Shown here: positions 18,014 through 29,008 of the stretch, piece after piece | How positions within the stretch are numbered: the first letter of the stretch is position 1 | Layout: the number at the start of each line of letters is the position of its first letter | NCBI GenBank assembly: GCA_016931185.1 | Contig: JAFGFI010000507.1 | Span: 1-64,000 of the forward strand | Source of the DNA: Anaerolineae bacterium | GTDB lineage: Bacteria; Chloroflexota; Anaerolineae; B4-G1; SLSP01 | Length of the DNA: 64,000 bases | Direction: 5' to 3' | Notes under the pieces: model-generated | The model's input: the letters and a program-made list of their open reading frames with translations, nothing else | Told to the model about the DNA's origin: nothing | Database searches by the model: none | Program-made: the position numbers and the translations under genes

Positions 18014-20407
18014 ATGGCACTAAAGATCCACATTGAAGTTTTTATCGCGGCGCAATTGCTGGCTCAACGCCAAAAGACGTTTACGCTGGATGAACTGAAT
18101 CAGGTTATTGTCCAAAATTTTGGCGATATGCGCATTGGTGTGCAAACGCATATTTCGGCGCATTGTGTCGCCAATGTTCCCCGCAGCGCAAAAACTGTGT
18201 ATAATTACCTATGGCAATTGGATAGAGGATTGCTGCGTGTATTTAGCCCGGACGTCGACATTCCCCATCCTAGCCGCCTGGACGCCATCACACGTCCCGA
18301 TCCAGATGAGATTCCAGGGGACTATCGCGCAATCCTGGCAACCTCTTCTATCACATCACCGGCACAGACAACACGCCTCATAGCCACGGGAACGCCATTA
18401 CTATATCTTGTCCGTCCCGCGCTGACCAACGAACAACTTCAGGAAAATTTACATATCCTATCAGTTCCAGCCGGCACCCCCCTGACCATCCATTATCAGC
18501 AATATCTACACATTTCGGAGCTACAAAATGACATCCGCCGTAATCGCGCGGTGTGTATTGTGTTTAGCGATCCCCCCTACCGACAATTCATCCCAATACG
18601 CCACGCCAGAATTATGGATATAAGCCAGATGGCTGGGGAGACTGCGATTACCCTAATCCTAGACACACTGGTTAAAAACTTCGTTACACCGACAAGCACA
18701 GACTGGCGAACAGACCTGGAAACGTTTAGCGAATGTTTCCGAACGCTCTATCAAGAACAGACCCTCGTCATTTGCAATGCGGCTCTTAGCGTAAGCTTCA
18801 TTGCCGAAAATCAGGATGATCGGGCCGCGTGGCGCCGGATCATAGATGCCCTACGGATTACGGACACCAACATCCTTAGCCGCTACACCCAAACTGTCTT
18901 CTTGCGCGCGTTGCACTTGACCGATGATGAAGGACGTGTCGTGCCGTTAGGCGGTGCATTAGCGGTGGGTAAAACCTATGGGCAAGCTTTGGATTGTTAT
19001 GCGCCACATCTCACAAATATGGATCTCAGCGAGCATGGTATCATCCTGAGTCCCAGTGCAACCCATATTCCTTTGCCCGATGTACTTCCCCTGGTTCCCA
19101 ACGGAGAATTATCCTTAAACATCATCCCTATCGAACCAGGGAAGATTGCATTAGAGTTGTGGGTACGGCCTGATCGCACTCACTCCACCACACTGCGCTT
19201 GCGGTATCCGGTAGTGGAGAGCGCCACCATTGCCGGAGCGGCAATGGATGGAGAAGCAGCGCGCCAGGTATCATCGGCGATGCAGATAACGGAGAAGCAA
19301 ACACCGGCGATGGCAGTATCTGCGTTGACCGATTGGCATCTTCGAGCTATTTTTAAGGTGCTGCAACAACCGGAGGCCGCTACCCGCGACCGCGCGCAAC
19401 TTAGCCTAGTGGACTATGTTCTCGGCCCTTTAGTACATAACAGCCATTATCTTCAAGAACAACGCGGTCTGATATTGACACAACTTGGACATTGGGAGGA
19501 AGCCTATCTGCAATTTGCTTCCCTCGACCCCGATCGTCTCAGCCCTCATACCATCGCGGTATGGTTTGTCAGCGCGTGTCGTAGTGGTAGTGACGTTGAC
19601 TTGGGCAAAATTCTATTGCACTTCAACGCCTGGGAACAACGAGAACTGGTACAAGACTTGATCGCCGCATTGCCACTAATAGATGAAGAACGACGACTGC
19701 GACTATTAGAGGAAATTTGGCTGGGCGCGGGGTCATACTATGAAATGTGGGAAACCGTCAAGGCCACTTTTACCCGTCCGGAGACGATACTCCAGGTCGC
19801 ACGGATTATGATGGACCCCGACGCCTACAATTTACTTTCGGCAGCAGAAGGCTACGTTTATCTCTGTGAGCGTATGGCGACTCTGAACCTCGTAACCTTG
19901 CCATTGCTGCGGCAAGCGGTAGATTGGGGCTTACAAGATCCAGATCACGCGCCAGATCTGGACGGGGCAGTTCTGGATTTGGTGCAACGTCTCTTGCAAC
20001 ACACACGCGATCCCCTGGAAGCGTGGATTCTGGTGAATCGGGCGCGTGACCTTGCGCCCCAAGCATGGGTTGCTGCCGCCGAACCCCTGGCGCGCGTGCT
20101 TGCGCGTCATCCTCAAGTGGGGTGGCGAGCCGAGGCATGTAAACTCTACATCGAATTGGCACGCACGCAACGCGAACGGTTGCAGGATCTGGATGCAGCA
20201 AAGGACTATCTATCCCAGGCCCATCTCCTGGTCGGCGACGATCCAGAATTAGATATGTTGGTTCACGAAGAGAATGCCAGGTTGGCCACCGTAGTAGAAC
20301 GCATTGAGGCTGTGCGATCATGGTGGGAGGAAGTACAAAAAGCACGTATTCAACGGCTACACGAGCGGTTACAAGGGCAGACAGAAGAAGGTAAAAATGG
20401 AGAATAG
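18014..20407 (+). CDS. Uncharacterised 797-aa protein: winged-helix-like N-terminus, unknown middle, helical-repeat C-terminus
   Basis: FTLDELNQVIVQNFGDMRIGVQTHISAHCVANVPRSAKTVYNYLWQLDRGLLRVF; C-terminal helical (TPR-like) stretches. Confidence 0.75.
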   Translation: MALKIHIEVFIAAQLLAQRQKTFTLDELNQVIVQNFGDMRIGVQTHISAHCVANVPRSAKTVYNYLWQLDRGLLRVFSPDVDIPHPSRLDAITRPDPDEIPGDYRAILATSSITSPAQTTRLIATGTPLLYLVRPALTNEQLQENLHILSVPAGTPLTIHYQQYLHISELQNDIRRNRAVCIVFSDPPYRQFIPIRHARIMDISQMAGETAITLILDTLVKNFVTPTSTDWRTDLETFSECFRTLYQEQTLVICNAALSVSFIAENQDDRAAWRRIIDALRITDTNILSRYTQTVFLRALHLTDDEGRVVPLGGALAVGKTYGQALDCYAPHLTNMDLSEHGIILSPSATHIPLPDVLPLVPNGELSLNIIPIEPGKIALELWVRPDRTHSTTLRLRYPVVESATIAGAAMDGEAARQVSSAMQITEKQTPAMAVSALTDWHLRAIFKVLQQPEAATRDRAQLSLVDYVLGPLVHNSHYLQEQRGLILTQLGHWEEAYLQFASLDPDRLSPHTIAVWFVSACRSGSDVDLGKILLHFNAWEQRELVQDLIAALPLIDEERRLRLLEEIWLGAGSYYEMWETVKATFTRPETILQVARIMMDPDAYNLLSAAEGYVYLCERMATLNLVTLPLLRQAVDWGLQDPDHAPDLDGAVLDLVQRLLQHTRDPLEAWILVNRARDLAPQAWVAAAEPLARVLARHPQVGWRAEACKLYIELARTQRERLQDLDAAKDYLSQAHLLVGDDPELDMLVHEENARLATVVERIEAVRSWWEEVQKARIQRLHERLQGQTEEGKNGE

Positions 20408-20463
20408 TGAATTGCGCATTACAGATTACCAAAGCAATCGTAAATCATATTGGATTGTGAAAT

Positions 20464-21282
20464 ATGAATCAATGGCATAGGTATAAAGGTTTAATAACAT
20501 TAAAACGGATTGTGGTGAGTCTCGTTGTTTTGGGTCTATTAGGAACAGCAGCATTGTGGGGCCTTTGGCGGTATCGCAGGGGCACACGCTGGGCAGGAGT
20601 GGTACCAACACCGTTACCTGTCACACAGGTTCCCGGTCTTGCCGACCGCTTTGATTTTCCTCTTGATCCTACCCGCTTTGGCCCCTATCTACCCTATATC
20701 TCCAGTCCTTTTGCTATAGATACGCGCTTTGGTGTACAGAATCCCGGCGTTGGACAGGAAGGTAAATGCTTTGTTGACCGGCAAGGGAAAGCGGTTCCCT
20801 TTGCGCAACTTTACCACGCGGGAGAGGATTGGTTTGGGCTGAATAGCAACGGCCAAATTCAAGGCCGAGCGGCTGCCGGGGAACCGGTGCGCGCCGTTGC
20901 CAACGGCGTAGTAACGTGGATTCAAGCCCTAGGCAATGCAGGTTACGTCCTCATCATCGAACACACAACCCTCACAGACACAGTCTGGTCTGTCTATTGG
21001 CACATAGCGGATATACAAGTCGCACAAGGAGAGGCGGTAACATTAGGGCAGCCCCTCGCGCGTGTCCACGACCAGGGGTTTAACAGCCATCTCCACTGGG
21101 AAATCCGCACCTTCGCTGATGCTCAAGAGATCTTTCCTGATGACAGTGCGGGGGGACGAGGACGGTGCAATGGCTACGTTGCGGGCGTAGGTTACACCTG
21201 GGATGATGACCCAGAACGTGCCAAGCCGGAGGCCTGGGGATATTTACATCCAAGTGAGTTTGTGACGGCACATCAGGAATAA
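20464..21282 (+). CDS. M23 family metallopeptidase, membrane-anchored
   Basis: N-terminal TM; YHAGEDWFGL (HxxxD) and SHLHWEIR (HxH). Confidence 0.9.
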   Translation: MNQWHRYKGLITLKRIVVSLVVLGLLGTAALWGLWRYRRGTRWAGVVPTPLPVTQVPGLADRFDFPLDPTRFGPYLPYISSPFAIDTRFGVQNPGVGQEGKCFVDRQGKAVPFAQLYHAGEDWFGLNSNGQIQGRAAAGEPVRAVANGVVTWIQALGNAGYVLIIEHTTLTDTVWSVYWHIADIQVAQGEAVTLGQPLARVHDQGFNSHLHWEIRTFADAQEIFPDDSAGGRGRCNGYVAGVGYTWDDDPERAKPEAWGYLHPSEFVTAHQE

Positions 21283-21307
21283 ATTTTTATCCATACTATA
21301 ACTTTGC

Positions 21308-21335
21308 TTGCCAGTTTACCGCCTTGTGTTATAAT
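21308..21335 (+). promoter_or_regulatory. Sigma70-type promoter for the DEAD-box helicase
   Basis: ttgcca-N16-tataat. Confidence 0.65.
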
Positions 21336-21380
21336 CATTTTTTAGCGCGCAATGCCAAAACAGATATTATGGGTGGTGTT

Positions 21381-21409
21381 AAGCCTTGCCGGAATGGCGA
21401 GGCTTTTTT
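21381..21409 (+). terminator. Intrinsic-terminator-like hairpin inside the helicase leader
   Basis: aagccttgccggaatggcgaggcttttttg; lies ~40 nt after the predicted TSS and ~145 nt before the ATG. Confidence 0.65.
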
Positions 21410-21554
21410 GATGTCAAGGTAACGGCTCCTAAATACTGCGTTCTCTGGGGAGGATGAAAATGCAGCCGAGGGTGCCACATCCAAAGCGTGCTATTTTCGG
21501 CAAGGGTAAGCCTTGCATTAAATCCAGAAACCTTACCTTAGGAGAACAAAAAAA

Positions 21555-23210
21555 ATGAGTAGTGATTTTCAAACCCTGGGTTTGCACCCAGAATTATTAC
21601 AGGCCGTGACCGAGATGGGTTACGAGGCCCCCACTTCAATTCAAGAACAGGCCATTCCCGCGCTGTTAGCCGGGGGCGATATTATGGGACAGGCACAGAC
21701 AGGAACCGGCAAGACGGCAGCCTTTGCGCTGCCGATGCTGCACACGCTGAACTCCCAGAATAACAATGTGCAGGGTGTTGTTGTCGCCCCTACCCGTGAG
21801 TTAGCCAACCAGGTCGCGCGGGCAATCCATGAATATGGACAGTATAGTAACGTGCGTGTCCTCCCCGTCTATGGGGGACAGGCATACAGCCGTCAAATCC
21901 GCCGTCTGCAAAATGGGGTAGATATCGTAGTCGGCACCCCAGGCCGGATGCTAGACTTAATCCGGCAAAAAGCCCTGGACTTAAGCGCGGTGCGCTTCCT
22001 GGTTTTGGATGAAGCCGACGAAATGTTAAGTATGGGCTTTATCGAGGATATAGAAGCCATTTTAAGTGAGATGCCAACCACGCGCCAAACCGCGTTATTT
22101 TCTGCCACCTTACCCGCGCCCATTCGCCGGCTTGCGGATCGTTATATGCGATCACCGGAGTCCATCATCGTGAATCCTGAACATATCACACTGGACGCCA
22201 TTGAACAGCGCTGTTATCTAATCCATGAAGCCGACAAACTGGCAGCCCTCAACCGGCTGCTGGAAATTGAGGAGGTCACCAGTGCGTTGATCTTCACCCG
22301 CACTAAGGTCGGCGCGGCAGATTTGGCCGAAGCGATGCTCGCGCGGGGCATCCGTGCCGAGGCGCTGCACGGCGATCTTAGCCAGGCTATTCGGGAAACC
22401 GTCCTGCAACGGTTCCGCCAGGGACACGTCAGTTTGCTGGTCGCCACCGATGTTGCTGCGCGGGGATTGGACATTGATGACGTTTCCCATGTGATCAACT
22501 ACGATCTCCCTCTTGACCCGGAGCAATATGTACATCGTATCGGACGCACCGGGCGGGCGGGAAAAACCGGCATCGCACTCTCCCTGGTCACACCGGATGA
22601 GCGTTGGCGACTCCGGCGGATTGAAAAATTCACCCGGACCCCCATCCCCACCACCAAACTCCCCACCCCCGCGCAAATTCAGAACCGACGTGATGAAAGA
22701 TTCCTGGATCACCTGGCCGACGAACTTAGCACCGGGGATTGGACCCACGAGCGCGCGCCGGTCGCCCAAATGGTCGAGGCCGGGTGTGATCCGCTGGATA
22801 TCGCGGCGGCCGCCATACAACTAACCCGTGCCGGAGAAAAACAGCGACCGATAGAGGAGATCACAGAAGTGGTAGCGCCACCTCAGCGATCCCGCTCCCG
22901 ACAGCACGGAACGGCGAATAAAAATTCGGTCTCACGCAAATCGCATCGTCGTGACAAGAAAGGGCATGAACCGGGAATGGTACGGTTCACCCTCAACATA
23001 GGACGCGCGCATAACTTGCGGCCGGGGGAAATTGTAGGTGCGATTGCCGGCACCGCCAATATCCCCGGCGCGTCTATCGGCGCGATTGACATTCAAAAGA
23101 GTGAGACTTACGTCGATGTCGCGGAGCGCCATGCCAGCCGTGTCCAGAAGAAAATGCGTGGCTGGAAACTGCGCGGGCAGGCAGTCAAAATTCAAAGGGT
23201 GGAAGCGTAA
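21555..23210 (+). CDS. DEAD/DEAH-box RNA helicase with DbpA-like RNA-binding C-terminus
   Basis: AQTGTGKTAAFALPML; VLDEADEML; HRIGRTGRAG; VRFTLNIGRAHNLRPGEIVGAIAG. Confidence 0.95.
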   Translation: MSSDFQTLGLHPELLQAVTEMGYEAPTSIQEQAIPALLAGGDIMGQAQTGTGKTAAFALPMLHTLNSQNNNVQGVVVAPTRELANQVARAIHEYGQYSNVRVLPVYGGQAYSRQIRRLQNGVDIVVGTPGRMLDLIRQKALDLSAVRFLVLDEADEMLSMGFIEDIEAILSEMPTTRQTALFSATLPAPIRRLADRYMRSPESIIVNPEHITLDAIEQRCYLIHEADKLAALNRLLEIEEVTSALIFTRTKVGAADLAEAMLARGIRAEALHGDLSQAIRETVLQRFRQGHVSLLVATDVAARGLDIDDVSHVINYDLPLDPEQYVHRIGRTGRAGKTGIALSLVTPDERWRLRRIEKFTRTPIPTTKLPTPAQIQNRRDERFLDHLADELSTGDWTHERAPVAQMVEAGCDPLDIAAAAIQLTRAGEKQRPIEEITEVVAPPQRSRSRQHGTANKNSVSRKSHRRDKKGHEPGMVRFTLNIGRAHNLRPGEIVGAIAGTANIPGASIGAIDIQKSETYVDVAERHASRVQKKMRGWKLRGQAVKIQRVEA

Positions 23211-23268
23211 GGCTTTGAAGTAAACAGTAAATGGGTGCAGTACTGGGTGAAGTGCCCCCAAAAATGTC

Positions 23269-23304
23269 ATACACGATAGGTGTTAAACCTATCGTGTATT
23301 TTTG
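23269..23304 (+). terminator. Rho-independent terminator
   Basis: atacacgataggt-gttaa-acctatcgtgtattttt. Confidence 0.85.
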
Positions 23305-23348
23305 TCAGAGGGCATTTGGGATAGATAACAATTTGAGTTAAAATAGTT

Positions 23349-26300
23349 GTGGTCATTAATGTGGGAACAACAGAATCTATATTGTGCTTAGCCAAGAAGT
23401 TAAAATGTTCAACTGTTAAAATGAAAATTGTTAATATAAAAAATAAAACTTCTGTTCTGAACACTATTATACTCGCTCTAATTGAGATCATCATTATAGG
23501 TGTTATACTTAGCCATTCTAGGTTATTGTACAAAATACAGCAGTTACAGGATATGTTTCCCAATGCTGTACTATTTACAGAAATACAGCACCGGCTCTTC
23601 ACAATGAACATCTGTATGCTAGCAAGCTGTATCCTCCTGACAGCGGTCATCCTCTTCACAGTACTACGTCATCGCTTATCCCCTCCCCCTACATCATCCC
23701 CAGCCCCTACTGAGGATATAGAAACATTACAAAACAACCAGAAATTGTTTAAGTTTGTCATCGAAGCCACGCAGTTGGGTGTATTTGATACAGATAACAC
23801 AAAAAGCGACCAGGTAATTTGCAACACTTGGGCAACCAGATTGGGGTACAATCATCAAGAAACAGGGACAGAATTATGGCAGCAACTCCTTCATCCTCAT
23901 GACGCACCAAGAGTTATGTCCGTGATTGAAGGGGCATACCAGGGGCAATATGACAGCTATCAAATCGAGTATCGCCTGCACGCCCAAACGGGGGAATGGC
24001 GCTGGATATTAGAGACGGCACAGGTAGTGACCCGCAATCCGGTACGACTAATTGGCACACACTTCGATATTACAGAGCGTAAGTTAGCAGAAGCTGCGGT
24101 TCAGGAAACAAACCGGATACTAGAGAAGCGAATTGAGGAACTCTCGACGCTAAATTTTATTGTGCAAACCGTCACAACATTGACCGACTTACGCACAACA
24201 CTAGAGCTTGTGGCCCGTCAAATGGTCTCTTTACTGAATGCCAGTGATTGTATGATTGCGTTTCTTGATGACGAACACATAACGTTAACCGTCGGCATGC
24301 ATTACTCGGCTAAAGATGATACTATTACCATGGGGGAGATGTATCAGGCACAAGCACACAGTATCGTGATGCAGGTTATTACAACTCATCATTCAATGCT
24401 TATTCCATATCCAACAACACATTTAGAAGCGGCAAATGTTTATTCTCTAATATGCAATATGGGCATAGACAGTTTGGTTGCCAACAATCTGGATACCGGC
24501 ATTGCAGCCACTGAGGACACAGACGCCGGTTCCCAGAACAATACCCAGTATTTGCTGTTAACACCCTTGTTAGCGCGGGGTAAAGTTATTGGACTAATCT
24601 GTTTAAATATTAAGCTGGACGCACAAATCTGTATCGCATCTCAGATGCAGGCATCGCGGATACAGGTACTGCAGATTCAAGCATCCGATACTATCAAATT
24701 GGCAGAAACCATTGCCGGGCAAGTGGCAGGAGCCATTCAACACACGCGTTTATTTGAGGAGGAGCAGCAGCAACGGCATACGGCCGAGCGAGCACTAAGA
24801 AAAACCGAGTTATTGTACAGAGTGAACGCGGCGTTCAAAACATTTGACATGCAAGCGGGGTTGGAAAGTGCCCTGGGAGAGTACTTACAAGCTTTAGATT
24901 TATTACAGGGGGGAATCTCACTTTTCGACACTAACGAACAAGGCAGCCATCTCTACGCACTTTACATGAATGGGAAACCTACAACGCCAGGCTTATGGAT
25001 TGAGTATGTAACGTTAGCGCACCGTAAAGTCATCGAAACCCGCGAACCTTTGGCCGTCACAGATGCATTCAACGATCCCATTTTTACAGACAATTACGAT
25101 CTGATACTTAAACATCATATTAAATCTCTCTTATTAACTCCCCTGCTCAGCAGGGGAAAAGTGATTGGATTGTTAGGAGCTGATGCGACAGAAGAGCTAC
25201 GGACCTTTCTTCCACAGGAAATTGCTCTATCTCAGGCCGTCGCTAATCAGATAGCCGCGAACGTAGAGAATATTCGTTTATTTGAAGAAGCACAGCGACG
25301 CGCAAATGAAATGGCAACCCTTGCCGAGGTCGGCCGTGTGATCTCATCTACACTTGATATGAATATCCTATTGGAACGTATTGCCACCCACGCCAAATCA
25401 TTGCTCAAGGCCAAAGACATCGGGTTATATCTGCGTCAAGGTGACACAGAAGTTTTTAAATGTACTGTTGCAGCGGGAGAACACACAAAACAAATGTATG
25501 CTTATCCTATTCATACAGGCCAGGGAATTATGGGGGATATTGTGCGCAGTGGGAAGGCTGAGGCCATTAACACTCCGTTAACAGATCCCCGGGTTATTCT
25601 TATCCCTGGAACGACAGATTCTACACAGGAGGGGGATCCCATGATGTGCACCCCCCTTATTGTCAGAGGGCGCGTCATCGGTCTGATGAGTTTATGGCGA
25701 AAGCGCGATATAGGGATATTTACACAAGCAGATCTCAATTTTTTTATAGGATTAACACAACAAGCTGCTATTGCCATAGAAAATGCGCGGCTATTTATTG
25801 AAGAAGAACGGCGAGCTGATGAAATGACGACACTTACTGAAGTAAGCCGAGAAATATCAGCAATGCTGGATCTTCCAACGCTGCTCACCCGTTGCGCAAT
25901 TCGGGCCAGGGACATGTTACAAGCTGAAGATATTGCCCTCCATCTACGGGATAGAAATGAAAATACTTTCTATGCAGTAGTAGCTTTAGGTCATTACGTA
26001 GATGAAATCAAAGCTTACCCCATCTCATTGGGGAAGGGCATTGTTGGGGCCATTGCTCAGAATGGTAAGGCAGAAATTGTCAACTATCCTGAAACAGACC
26101 CGCGCACTGTTATCATTCCGGGTACACCAGCAGAAGATGAAATTCCCGAAGTACTTATGTCCGCGCCACTCATTGCTAAAGATCAAGTCATTGGCATGAT
26201 AACGTTGTGGCGACCACGGGAACAAGGATTATTCATGCCCAAAGATCTGAATTTCCTGGAACGTCTTTCTAATCAAGTGGCCATCGCAATAGAAAACGCC

Positions 26301-27854
26301 AGGTTGTTTGATGAATTACAACATGCAAAAGAAGCGGCCGAGGCTGCCAACCACGCAAAAAGTATTTTTCTTGCCAATATGAGTCACGAACTGCGCACTC
26401 CATTAAATGCGATCTTGGGCTTTACGCAATTGATGGTCTATGCACCCAATTTGACCTCAGAACAACAAGAGAACCTAGAAATTATTGGCCGCAGCGGAGA
26501 ACATTTACTGAATCTCATCAATGATGTCCTAGAACTCTCCAAAATTGAGGCCGGGCGTTCTGAGCTACAGGAAATCGGCTTCGATCTCCACCAGATGCTC
26601 CGAGATCTAAAAGAGATGTTTTCTCTCCATTGCCAAATAAAAAACCTCGCGCTATACTTTGACTATACACCCAATCTACCCCAGTACATTCGCGCCGATG
26701 AAGGAAAGCTAAAACAAATCCTTATTAACTTGTTGGGAAATGCAGTGAAGTTTACCGAAGCCGGACATGTCAGACTTCACGTGCGCGCCATAGCGTGTGA
26801 AGATAGCACTCCCTACCTATCTATCTGCCAACTGCACTTTGAAGTAGAAGATACAGGCCCCGGAATTGAACCCTATGAAATAGACGCAGTGTTTGCAGCA
26901 TTTACGCAAACTCACGTAGGACGCAATGCGAAACAAGGTACAGGATTAGGGATACCCATAAGTCAAGGTTTTGTACACTTAATGGGAGGAGAACTAAATA
27001 TTACCAGCCCCTGCCACACGCTCTCACTTTTATGTCCAGAAGGGCCAGGGGCGCGTTTCGAATTCACCATCCCTGTATACGTTACACAGATGCAACCCAC
27101 TGTGGATCAAGCTATTAACCCTCCCCCCCTGCGACGCCGGACGATAGAACTTGCACCGGGGCAAACAGGGGGACCTTATCGTCTATTAATTGCAGAAGAT
27201 GAAGAACTCAATCGCAAATTGCTAGTAAAATTATTAACCCCGTTTACCGGTAATGACGGAGTTTTTGAAGTGCGTGAAGCTGTCAATGGGCAAGAAGTTG
27301 TAGAGATATGGCATACATGGCATCCGCATCTCATATTGATGGATATACGAATGCCCGTTATGGATGGTCACGAAGCCACGCGACACATCAAGGCTACTCC
27401 ACAAGGTAAAAATACCATCATTGTGGCACTTACAGCCGGGGCATTCGAAGAAGATCGCGCCCAAATTCTTGCTGAAGGGTGTGATGATTTCATCCGCAAA
27501 CCCTTCCATAAGACCACAATCTTTAATACCTTAACCCACCATTTAGGGGTACAATTTATCTACCGAGATACCAGTCTTCTGGCCCAATCAACTCACAATA
27601 CCCAGCCGCCGTTCCCTGAACTTGAGTCTCAACTACTTACACTTGTGGCGTCCCCATGGCTTAACGAACTCTATAGGGCTACAGTAGAGGGTGATCTGAA
27701 TTGGCTTATGGCACTTGTCACACAAATCGAATTCCAACATCCACGACTGGCACAAATATTAAGCCAGTTGGTCCATAACTTTGAACACGATGTTATCTTG
27801 ATTGCGATTCAAAAAGTCAGGCAAAGGACAATCAATCTAAAGAATCATTCTTGA
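23349..27854 (+). CDS. Hybrid sensor histidine kinase: TM-PAS-GAF(x4)-HisKA-HATPase-REC
   Basis: [19 protein letters not shown]; four GAF-type (T/A)PLxxxxxVIG motifs; [21 protein letters not shown]. Confidence 0.95.
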   Translation: MVINVGTTESILCLAKKLKCSTVKMKIVNIKNKTSVLNTIILALIEIIIIGVILSHSRLLYKIQQLQDMFPNAVLFTEIQHRLFTMNICMLASCILLTAVILFTVLRHRLSPPPTSSPAPTEDIETLQNNQKLFKFVIEATQLGVFDTDNTKSDQVICNTWATRLGYNHQETGTELWQQLLHPHDAPRVMSVIEGAYQGQYDSYQIEYRLHAQTGEWRWILETAQVVTRNPVRLIGTHFDITERKLAEAAVQETNRILEKRIEELSTLNFIVQTVTTLTDLRTTLELVARQMVSLLNASDCMIAFLDDEHITLTVGMHYSAKDDTITMGEMYQAQAHSIVMQVITTHHSMLIPYPTTHLEAANVYSLICNMGIDSLVANNLDTGIAATEDTDAGSQNNTQYLLLTPLLARGKVIGLICLNIKLDAQICIASQMQASRIQVLQIQASDTIKLAETIAGQVAGAIQHTRLFEEEQQQRHTAERALRKTELLYRVNAAFKTFDMQAGLESALGEYLQALDLLQGGISLFDTNEQGSHLYALYMNGKPTTPGLWIEYVTLAHRKVIETREPLAVTDAFNDPIFTDNYDLILKHHIKSLLLTPLLSRGKVIGLLGADATEELRTFLPQEIALSQAVANQIAANVENIRLFEEAQRRANEMATLAEVGRVISSTLDMNILLERIATHAKSLLKAKDIGLYLRQGDTEVFKCTVAAGEHTKQMYAYPIHTGQGIMGDIVRSGKAEAINTPLTDPRVILIPGTTDSTQEGDPMMCTPLIVRGRVIGLMSLWRKRDIGIFTQADLNFFIGLTQQAAIAIENARLFIEEERRADEMTTLTEVSREISAMLDLPTLLTRCAIRARDMLQAEDIALHLRDRNENTFYAVVALGHYVDEIKAYPISLGKGIVGAIAQNGKAEIVNYPETDPRTVIIPGTPAEDEIPEVLMSAPLIAKDQVIGMITLWRPREQGLFMPKDLNFLERLSNQVAIAIENARLFDELQHAKEAAEAANHAKSIFLANMSHELRTPLNAILGFTQLMVYAPNLTSEQQENLEIIGRSGEHLLNLINDVLELSKIEAGRSELQEIGFDLHQMLRDLKEMFSLHCQIKNLALYFDYTPNLPQYIRADEGKLKQILINLLGNAVKFTEAGHVRLHVRAIACEDSTPYLSICQLHFEVEDTGPGIEPYEIDAVFAAFTQTHVGRNAKQGTGLGIPISQGFVHLMGGELNITSPCHTLSLLCPEGPGARFEFTIPVYVTQMQPTVDQAINPPPLRRRTIELAPGQTGGPYRLLIAEDEELNRKLLVKLLTPFTGNDGVFEVREAVNGQEVVEIWHTWHPHLILMDIRMPVMDGHEATRHIKATPQGKNTIIVALTAGAFEEDRAQILAEGCDDFIRKPFHKTTIFNTLTHHLGVQFIYRDTSLLAQSTHNTQPPFPELESQLLTLVASPWLNELYRATVEGDLNWLMALVTQIEFQHPRLAQILSQLVHNFEHDVILIAIQKVRQRTINLKNHS

Positions 27855-27985
27855 GGGAATTACCTATTAACGCGGTGTGTTTACCAGCAGTAGGATGAAA
27901 ATTTAAGACAAAACCAAGTTTTCAAGGGTTTTCACAATTTGTCAATTTGAAATTAGCCAATTTGCGATTTTCAAGGGAGGAGAAT
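27853..27985 (+). repeat. SD-carrying dispersed repeat, copy C
   Basis: gggaattacctattaacgcggtgtgtttaccagcagtaggatgaaaatttaagacaaaaccaagttttcaagggttttcacaatttgtcaatttgaaattagccaatttgcgattttcaagggagga, then ATG at 27990. Confidence 0.9.
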
Positions 27986-27989
27986 ATAC

Positions 27990-28892
27990 ATGGATCTTTT
28001 TGGCGGTATAGAATCAGGCGGAACAAAATTTGTCTGTGCCATCGGCACAGCTACCGGTGAAATCAAGGAAGAAATACGATATCCCACCACCACACCGGAT
28101 GAATCCATCAGCAGGGCCATCGCCTTCTTTCAAAAAGCTGCAACACAGGGGAGGACGTTAAAAGCCATCGGGGTCAGTTCCTTTGGCCCGCTTGACCCCC
28201 ATCCTACCTCGCCAAAATTTGGCTATGTAACAACTACGCCGAAGCCCGGCTGGATGAATACCGATTTCGTAGGACGGTTGCACACAACATTTCCTGATTT
28301 ACCGGTCGGTTTCGACACAGATGTAAATGGTGCAGCTCTGGGTGAGTATCGTTGGGGAGTTGCACAAGGATTGGATACCTTCATTTATCTCACCATCGGC
28401 ACTGGCATCGGAGGGGGAGCCATCGTTAACGGGAAGCCCGTCCATGGCTTGATGCACCCAGAGATGGGACATGTACGCGTCCCCCATGACCTGGCGGCTG
28501 ATCCTTTCCCGGGTATGTGTCCTTACCACGGTGATTGCCTGGAAGGGTTAGCTTGCGGACCGGCTATCGAGGCCCGTTGGCAACAGCGCGGCGAAACCCT
28601 TGCACCGGACCACCCGGCTTGGGCACTGGAAGCTCACTACCTGGCCCTGGGTATCGTCAACTTTATCGTTACGCTCTCCCCACAACGCATTATTATGGGT
28701 GGAGGGGTTATGGATCAACACCATATCTTCCCCTTGATACATCAAGAAGTGGGCAGCTTACTCAATGCCTACATCCATGCCCCGCAGATTTTGGAACACA
28801 TTGAGGATTACGTTGTACCACCGGGGCTAGGAAACCAGGCTGGCGTTTTGGGCGCCATTGCGCTGGCACAGACCGCACTTACTATAGGATAG
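27990..28892 (+). CDS. ROK family sugar kinase (fructokinase-like)
   Basis: [38 protein letters not shown]...[20 protein letters not shown]. Confidence 0.95.
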   Translation: MDLFGGIESGGTKFVCAIGTATGEIKEEIRYPTTTPDESISRAIAFFQKAATQGRTLKAIGVSSFGPLDPHPTSPKFGYVTTTPKPGWMNTDFVGRLHTTFPDLPVGFDTDVNGAALGEYRWGVAQGLDTFIYLTIGTGIGGGAIVNGKPVHGLMHPEMGHVRVPHDLAADPFPGMCPYHGDCLEGLACGPAIEARWQQRGETLAPDHPAWALEAHYLALGIVNFIVTLSPQRIIMGGGVMDQHHIFPLIHQEVGSLLNAYIHAPQILEHIEDYVVPPGLGNQAGVLGAIALAQTALTIG

Positions 28893-28946
28893 ATATGCCT
28901 GCCAGGTTAGAAAGCCTATCCTACTCTGTCATACCAACTTAAACAT

Positions 28947-28988
28947 CCGGCCTTTGCGGATGCGGATATCCGCGTCCGTAAAAGCCGG
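28947..28988. terminator. Hairpin between convergent genes
   Basis: ccggcctttgcggatgcggatatccgcgtccgtaaaagccgg. Confidence 0.65.
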
Positions 28989-29008
28989 AGAGTGTAGCGG
29001 TTATACGG

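Noticed and set aside
21498-21505. Antiterminator for the helicase leader
   Set aside because: Complementary to the terminator arm but located downstream of it, so it is not yet transcribed when termination would be decided.
25147-25163. cccctgctcagcagggg palindrome
   Set aside because: Short, inside a conserved GAF motif ([10 protein letters not shown]); explained by coding constraint.
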